Source: Pseudomonadota bacterium (GTDB lineage: Bacteria > Pseudomonadota > Gammaproteobacteria > Pseudomonadales > Oleiphilaceae). From it: a stretch of DNA of 64,000 nucleotides. Positions 59,182 to 64,000 of this stretch are shown in pieces; position 1 is the first letter of the stretch; each line of letters opens with the position of its first letter. Below the pieces are notes generated by a model. The model was not told where the DNA came from. It made no database searches and was given only the letters and a program-made list of their open reading frames with translations. The position numbers were made by a program, and so were the translations under genes. The DNA lies in assembly GCA_002747395.1 (NCBI GenBank), contig PDPE01000049.1, forward strand, positions 34,707 to 98,706, read 5' to 3'.

Positions 59182-62100
59182 AGCACTCCCCCCTTCCCTG
59201 CGTTTTTCACATTGTTCAGCCTGTGGTACAGGGGTGCATGGATTTCCCTGCATTCAACCAGGTCTGCTTCAACCGGCGTATATTCACTGGCAAAAAACCA
59301 GCGAAAATACAGGTTGTTTTCAAGTTGCATGGTCACCTCGGACGCAAAAAGATCCAGTGGTAGCCCGGTAGCGTTCCGACCCAAAACCGAATGCCACACG
59401 ACTGGTTCGGCACTGCCGGTATGCAACCATTTATGAACCAGTTTTTCCAACTCTGCTTTGGCATCAAAATCCCTATCCGCACCGGATTCTTCGCACTCAT
59501 CCTCAGCACCAGGAGGGGGTGTCGAACAGAGCGAATTCTGAATTGAGCAAAGCTTAACCACACCATGCTGAGTCGGGCTATAGAAAACACCCAGGCTGGT
59601 GATCGGCCCATCGTCAGTACCAAAGTGGATGTTGGCAATCAGGTGCATTAGCCAGAGACGAAATTCATCTTTGGCTTTGCGCTTTGCCGCACGATACAGA
59701 ACCACCCGCCGTTTTTCTTTTTGCCAGGGAATATCTGCCGTTATTACCACGCCGGCAACCGGTATTCGGACACGCACAATCTCAACGCCTCCCAGGGCAC
59801 TGAGGCTGTCATAAAAAGACCTGACCTCATCCCGTATGTTTTCAATGCAGGCTGCTGTGGCCGGCGTTTCGGGTAAACGTCCGCTCAATAACAGTCGACC
59901 AACAAATTCCCCGGTGCTGTCATCCGCAGAACCGCGTCCTTCAACCAGGCTTTTCAGCAATTCACCCGTGATCTGATAACGCACCAGAACATCCGGCTCG
60001 AAAGGCTCTACATCCTCAATCCGGTTTTCTTTTGATTCCAGAAACAGATTCAGGCGATTTTGTCCGAACCATTTTAACGGATCATCATAAAACCGGACCA
60101 GGGTTTCCATTTCAACGGGTTCTTCCGGTATCGCCATCGGTGTGAGTCTGATTCTGTTATCCCTGTCTTCCAGGGGGAAAGCAAGCCGACACCATTGTTT
60201 ATCAAAACCGGGACGGGGTGGCGAAAAACAGGCCGGGTTGAAAGGCTGCAGGGGCTGTTGATAGATATAGCTTTTTTTCTCACACCAGCCGTAGCCACGT
60301 TCCAGATAATTCATCAATTCTTTCAATACCAGGCTCGGCTGACGTTCCTCATTATTTTTGACGTCCCTGCCCTGATAGCTTAAATAAAGGGTTCGCCGGG
60401 CTGAAACCAGGGTTTCGAGAAACAGGTAACGATCATCGGCACGCCTTGATCTGTCACCGGGGCGAAGGCTGTCTTTTTTCAACAGGTCAAAACTGACGGG
60501 TTTATCCTGTCGGGGAAAGTCACCGTCATTAAGCCCTAACACGGCAATCACCTTAAACGGGATGCTCCTCATCGGCACCATGGAACAGAAAGTGATCTGG
60601 CCGGTCATAAAATTGTTGCCGCTGTCCGGAATGGCAAAACAATGATTCAGATACGATTGCACCACGACATAGTCAATTTCGGCATCATATCCGGCAAGAA
60701 ATGTTGCGTCAGCCAGTTTGTTGATGGCCTCGTCAATAATCCGGCTGGCATTCTCCTCCTCTGCGGCAGGTTGAAACAGATCGTCTTTTAACTGCCTCAG
60801 ATACTGCTGCCAGTGAACAGCTGTTCGTTTTGTTTTCAGTTGCTGCGAGTGAAAACGCAACCTGTTCAGCAAATGTACCAGCCGCCCCAGAAAAACGGCA
60901 TTCTGCCCTTCGACATGAGGCAACAGCAAACGCCCGTCCACCACAGTTTCGCTATCACCATGACTGAAACCAAGCAACAGCCTTTGCAGGCCCCACTCCC
61001 AGGTAAACATCGCGGATGCCTGATGCAGCTTCGCCAGTGCCGCCTTGTTATTTGCATCTACCCCCCAATGGACGCAGGCCTCCTGCAGCCACCACTCCAT
61101 GGTGTCCAGTTCTGCCATGGTAATGGCAAATTTCTGCTGAACCGCCGGTAACCGGAGACAATCCAGAATCCTGTTCACCTCAAAACGGCTGTCAGGCAGT
61201 GTCAGCACATCAAGAAAAGCATTGATCAGGGGTTCTTCTTCCAGGGTCACACGGTCTGCGATGGAACAGGGCAAACGGGGGGATTCATTGTCGTCCTGAC
61301 GATGCCAGGGGCGACGAAAAACAGCATCAATATAGGGCGCGTAATGCTCGATATCCGGGCAGGTAACCAGAATATCCCGTGGTGTTAAATCCGGGTATTG
61401 ATTGAACTGATGCAACAGGTAGTCATGCAAAGCCTGTATTTCCCTGAGCGAGCTATGGCTGGAGCTGATAACAATCGACTCATCCTGTTTGATCGTGTCC
61501 GGTACCTGGTTCATCGTATTGCCAGCCCGGTTCTGCAAAGACAGGATGTCCTGCTGGATGCACTGCAAAACCGTCTCCTGTTCCGGGTGCATTTTTTCTT
61601 TTAAAGGCAGCTCGAATGCGCTGATTTCAAAATGATCGGTTTTCTGCAAGGCATTAAAAAAGCGTTTTCCCTGCTGCCCCAGATTCGCCAATAACGGATT
61701 AACCTCATCATCGCCGGACTCCAGCCAGGCATGCCACTGTTGTCCTCTGGAGGCTTTGGCCCTGGCTTTTTCAGACTGAATATCGCCCCAATACTCAACA
61801 CAGGGGTTTAAATGAAACAGATGAACATGCGAGTAGCAGGCCAGATGATGAAAAAAATCGAGTGACGAACCTGGCAGGGAGTTAATACCAAACAGATAGA
61901 TGTGTTCCGGCAACAACTGCTTTTTTTCTGCCATGCAGTCGAGCACTTTCGCCTGCAACATGGCCGGGTGAACATTTTCTACCGGTAGCACCTGTTCGGC
62001 AAGCAGCCTCCACAAATGCCCCTGCCACTGCTCGTCTTCACTGCCCACAGGCAAACCCGACAAGCCTGGTTCCCGGTCGGGCGATTCCACTCCCTTTTGC

Positions 62101-62564
62101 CAGTAATGAACCCAGTCCGGTCGAAATAAAATATACTGCTCGAATAGAGAAGCCAGACTGCAGGCCAGTTGGTAACGCTTCAGGCTCCCTTTCTGCGGGG
62201 GTTCATTGCGCCAGTATCCATTGACTTTTGCGGCTGCAGGGTGCGCCAGAAACTCATCCGAATCAAGAATGGAATCAATCCGCCAGCTCAATGCCGCTTC
62301 CCCATAAGGTGACATTCCCGGCACGGCATCCGACCCCAGTATTTCTCTGGACAACTCCCAGATAAAGGCCGAAGGCATCTGAAAACTCAGGTTCATCGAA
62401 ACGCCCTCACTCCGAGCCTGCGTCATCTGTACCCAGTGGCGTATTCCCCTGCTTTCAACAATCACCTTTTCAGGCTTTAGCAAGTTGCCCTGCTTCTGCT
62501 TTAAAAGCGCAAATAACAGAGTCGCAAGGTGTTCGAGCCGGTTGGATGGGTAGACAGTAAACAA
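59178..62564 (-). CDS. recC: Exodeoxyribonuclease V subunit gamma, RecC
   Basis: 1128 residues, close to E. coli RecC (1122). The N-terminus MFTVYPSNRLEHLA aligns with known RecC and uses a TTG start with GGAG 8 nt upstream. Further signatures are ESRGIRHWVQMTQ, the SFQMPSAFIWEL segment and the inactive helicase-like fold with QGRDVKNNEERQPS. RecC holds the complex together and recognises Chi. It is the first gene of recC-recB-recD, so its 250-nt upstream gap should contain the operon promoter, though I could not identify a clear one. Confidence 0.96.
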   Translation of the reverse strand: MFTVYPSNRLEHLATLLFALLKQKQGNLLKPEKVIVESRGIRHWVQMTQARSEGVSMNLSFQMPSAFIWELSREILGSDAVPGMSPYGEAALSWRIDSILDSDEFLAHPAAAKVNGYWRNEPPQKGSLKRYQLACSLASLFEQYILFRPDWVHYWQKGVESPDREPGLSGLPVGSEDEQWQGHLWRLLAEQVLPVENVHPAMLQAKVLDCMAEKKQLLPEHIYLFGINSLPGSSLDFFHHLACYSHVHLFHLNPCVEYWGDIQSEKARAKASRGQQWHAWLESGDDEVNPLLANLGQQGKRFFNALQKTDHFEISAFELPLKEKMHPEQETVLQCIQQDILSLQNRAGNTMNQVPDTIKQDESIVISSSHSSLREIQALHDYLLHQFNQYPDLTPRDILVTCPDIEHYAPYIDAVFRRPWHRQDDNESPRLPCSIADRVTLEEEPLINAFLDVLTLPDSRFEVNRILDCLRLPAVQQKFAITMAELDTMEWWLQEACVHWGVDANNKAALAKLHQASAMFTWEWGLQRLLLGFSHGDSETVVDGRLLLPHVEGQNAVFLGRLVHLLNRLRFHSQQLKTKRTAVHWQQYLRQLKDDLFQPAAEEENASRIIDEAINKLADATFLAGYDAEIDYVVVQSYLNHCFAIPDSGNNFMTGQITFCSMVPMRSIPFKVIAVLGLNDGDFPRQDKPVSFDLLKKDSLRPGDRSRRADDRYLFLETLVSARRTLYLSYQGRDVKNNEERQPSLVLKELMNYLERGYGWCEKKSYIYQQPLQPFNPACFSPPRPGFDKQWCRLAFPLEDRDNRIRLTPMAIPEEPVEMETLVRFYDDPLKWFGQNRLNLFLESKENRIEDVEPFEPDVLVRYQITGELLKSLVEGRGSADDSTGEFVGRLLLSGRLPETPATAACIENIRDEVRSFYDSLSALGGVEIVRVRIPVAGVVITADIPWQKEKRRVVLYRAAKRKAKDEFRLWLMHLIANIHFGTDDGPITSLGVFYSPTQHGVVKLCSIQNSLCSTPPPGAEDECEESGADRDFDAKAELEKLVHKWLHTGSAEPVVWHSVLGRNATGLPLDLFASEVTMQLENNLYFRWFFASEYTPVEADLVECREIHAPLYHRLNNVKNAGKGGVL

Positions 62565-62861
62565 AGTATCAACTCCATATTGATATAATGAAATGGGTGC
62601 AAAGGCCCGATGGGGATCGCCATGGCTGGAAACAGGGTAATCGGGATTCGACTATAACACGATACCAGACTAAAAAAGCAGGCGAGATAGCCTTCCCTGT
62701 TACTCAACGCCTGAATTACTACAGGTCTCATGAGATGTGACAAAGCAGTGTAGCTTGAAAAACACCGGGACGCATTCAACAAAAATAAAAGCAGAGGAAG
62801 ACGAGCAAGTAAAATGACAGTTATACTAAGCAATGAAATAGTAAAACGAAGGTATCAGATA

Positions 62862-63092
62862 ATGCATAAACTGGATCGAATTACCATTGACCCGGAGGTG
62901 ATGCAAGGGCAGCCTTGTATACGAGGTATGCGTTTAACGGTGAGGCGAGTGCTGGAAGGGTTGGCGATTTACTCCAACTGGGATGAGCTGAAGGCAGAAT
63001 ATAAAGGGTTGGAAACCGAGGATATCAAGCAGGCATTGGAGTATGCCTCTCATGCGCTGGATGATGAAATCATCAATCTGGGGGCCGCTTGA
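62862..63092 (+). CDS. DUF433 antitoxin (VapB-like) of a type II module
   Basis: 76 residues from MHKLDRITIDPEVMQGQ, which has AAGG upstream; an ATG 16 codons earlier (62814) is less likely because DUF433 proteins are about 75 residues. Family motifs: GQPCIRGMRLTVRRVLEGLA and the EDIKQALEYAS helix, a winged-helix DNA-binding fold. In known modules it pairs with a DUF5615 PIN-like toxin, exactly the downstream gene, with a 4-nt overlap. Confidence 0.9.
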   Translation: MHKLDRITIDPEVMQGQPCIRGMRLTVRRVLEGLAIYSNWDELKAEYKGLETEDIKQALEYASHALDDEIINLGAA

Positions 63093-63457
63093 TAAAACTA
63101 CTATTGGATCAGGGCATTCCCTACAGTACAGGTATGCAGTTACCCGCAGAGTGGGATGTTGTGCATGTAGCTGATGTTGAAATGTCTTACGCAACGGATC
63201 GTGACATTATTGAGTATGCACAACAGCAACATCGGATTTGTGTCACGTTGGATTCGGATTTTCATAGCATCCTGGCGGTTGATAATATGAGTTTGCCATC
63301 GGTTATCCGCATTCGTCAGGAAGGTCTCAAGGCGAAAGATCTTGCTCGACTATTATGTCAGATATGGCCTTCGATAGAAGAGCAGGTTCAATCAGGCGCG
63401 ATGGTGAGTGTTGACGATAAACAGCTGCGTATCCGGCGCCTGCCGATATTACAATAG
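63089..63457 (+). CDS. DUF5615 PIN-like toxin
   Basis: 122 residues from a TTG that overlaps the antitoxin stop by 4 nt, with GGGGG upstream. PIN-like acidic residues are visible in KLLLDQGIP (Asp), the RDIIEYAQQQ region and CVTLDSDFHSI (two Asp). It is a probable Mut7-C/VapC-like RNase held in check by the DUF433 partner. Activity is inferred from the family; no experiment is implied. Confidence 0.88.
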   Translation: MIKLLLDQGIPYSTGMQLPAEWDVVHVADVEMSYATDRDIIEYAQQQHRICVTLDSDFHSILAVDNMSLPSVIRIRQEGLKAKDLARLLCQIWPSIEEQVQSGAMVSVDDKQLRIRRLPILQ

Positions 63458-63543
63458 ATACATCCATGTATTGATTGAAATTATCTGACATTTAACGCCG
63501 CATTAACTACGCGAGTTAAAGACAAGTCCGGTTGAACGCCTGG

Positions 63544-63834
63544 TTACATACCGACAGCGACTAATGGCTGAACATGATGATCAGGTCGATTTGCTGACAA
63601 ATCATGTACAGATTGCAGGTTAAGCCAGAATTCTGGTGTAGTACAGAAAGCCTCTGAAAGTAACCACGCAGTTTCTGGAGTAATTCCCCGCTTACCTCGA
63701 ACAATTTCATTAACACGCTGAACAGGCACATGAATATGTGTAGCCAGTGCCTTTTGGGTTAATTCAAGCGGCTCAAGAAACTCCTTAAGCAGGATAACGC
63801 CTGGATGTATTGCTGTTCTATTTGAAGGAATCAT
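63544..63834 (-). CDS. higA: HigA-family antitoxin (XRE/HTH)
   Basis: 96 residues. The helix-turn-helix is LTQKALATHIHVPVQRVNEI (about 25-44), followed by the HigA signature RGITPETAWLLSEAF and FWLNLQ. It represses its own operon and neutralises HigB. The ATG has AGGTGA upstream. The partner toxin gene ends 18 nt before it, the typical higB-higA order with the toxin first. It is convergent with the DUF433/DUF5615 module. Confidence 0.93.
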   Translation of the reverse strand: MIPSNRTAIHPGVILLKEFLEPLELTQKALATHIHVPVQRVNEIVRGKRGITPETAWLLSEAFCTTPEFWLNLQSVHDLSANRPDHHVQPLVAVGM

Positions 63835-63852
63835 AAGTCACCTGTATTAGTG

Positions 63853-64000
63853 CTAGTCCACAACCTGGACGTCATGAGCTGCATTGACATTCCACCGGAA
63901 CACAATTCGCCATTGCGAATTAATTCGAATGCTGTGAAAACCCTTAAAAGTGCCTTTTAAAGGTTCAAGTCTATTTCCCGGAGGCGACCGAAGATCGTCC
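63853..64000 (-). CDS. higB: HigB-type (RelE/ParE superfamily) toxin, N-terminus outside window
   Basis: About 48 C-terminal codons are visible; the start lies beyond the right edge. The readable end contains DLRSPPGNRLEPLKG, then FKGFHSIRINSQWRIVFRW and HDVQVVD before the stop. This matches the HigB/RelE-fold core, whose members cut mRNA on the ribosome. Pairing with the downstream higA (18-nt gap) confirms it. Confidence 0.9.
   Translation of the reverse strand, partial: DDLRSPPGNRLEPLKGTFKGFHSIRINSQWRIVFRWNVNAAHDVQVVD

Overview
The window looks like a chromosomal segment of a gammaproteobacterium of the Pseudomonadales/Oceanospirillales type. Most genes are recognisable housekeeping genes. 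Their order matches blocks I know from Pseudomonas: ppiD-hupB-lon-clpX-clpP-tig-tRNAs-folD-cysS-glnS-ppiB-lpxH; acnB; tmk-mltG-pabC-acpP-fabD-plsX-rpmF-yceD-maf-sppA-HAD-rluC-rne; and rraA-hydrolase-ppsA with divergent ppsR. Base composition is moderate and fairly even. The species cannot be named from the sequence alone.

Layout. 1-8.2 kb: protein quality control on the minus strand (periplasmic chaperone PpiD, HU, Lon, ClpX, ClpP, trigger factor). 8.36-8.94 kb: four tRNA genes (Leu, His, Arg, Pro) with a clear promoter. 9.3-17.6 kb: folD, rmuC, cysS, glnS, ppiB, lpxH, miaE. 17.8-20.4 kb: acnB, convergent at a shared terminator with the envelope/fatty-acid block at 20.6-30.4 kb. That block lacks fabG, fabF, fabH and holB. 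30.4-34.5 kb: a long structured leader and rne. 34.6-46.6 kb: a UPF0149 protein, an RNase AM-like PHP protein, yciB, yciI, an SH3/coiled-coil membrane protein, a PilZ protein, rraA, an alpha/beta hydrolase lacking its nucleophile serine, ppsA, ppsR and an M16 metalloprotease. 47-50.8 kb: an accessory-looking group (acidic two-helix membrane protein, PEGA-MORN membrane protein, membrane-anchored response regulator). 50.9-53.5 kb: a Nudix hydrolase, a lone tyrosine recombinase and a small heat-shock protein with a ROSE-like RNA thermometer. 53.5-62.6 kb: the complete recC-recB-recD operon. 62.8-64 kb: two convergent toxin-antitoxin modules, the second cut by the window end.

The genes join into protein folding and turnover, tRNA charging and modification, type II fatty acid and lipid A synthesis, RNA decay with its regulator (rne, rraA), the PEP/pyruvate switch (ppsA, ppsR) and double-strand-break repair (recBCD).

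The most unusual signal is not a gene. Many non-coding gaps, and several gene ends, carry short tandem repeats with unit lengths of 8 to 19 bp and unrelated sequences, plus a 24-bp coding repeat in rne. Other points of interest are the ROSE-like thermometer, the gapped fab cluster, the Ser-to-Asn hydrolase, the PEGA-MORN/response-regulator locus and the structured rne leader.
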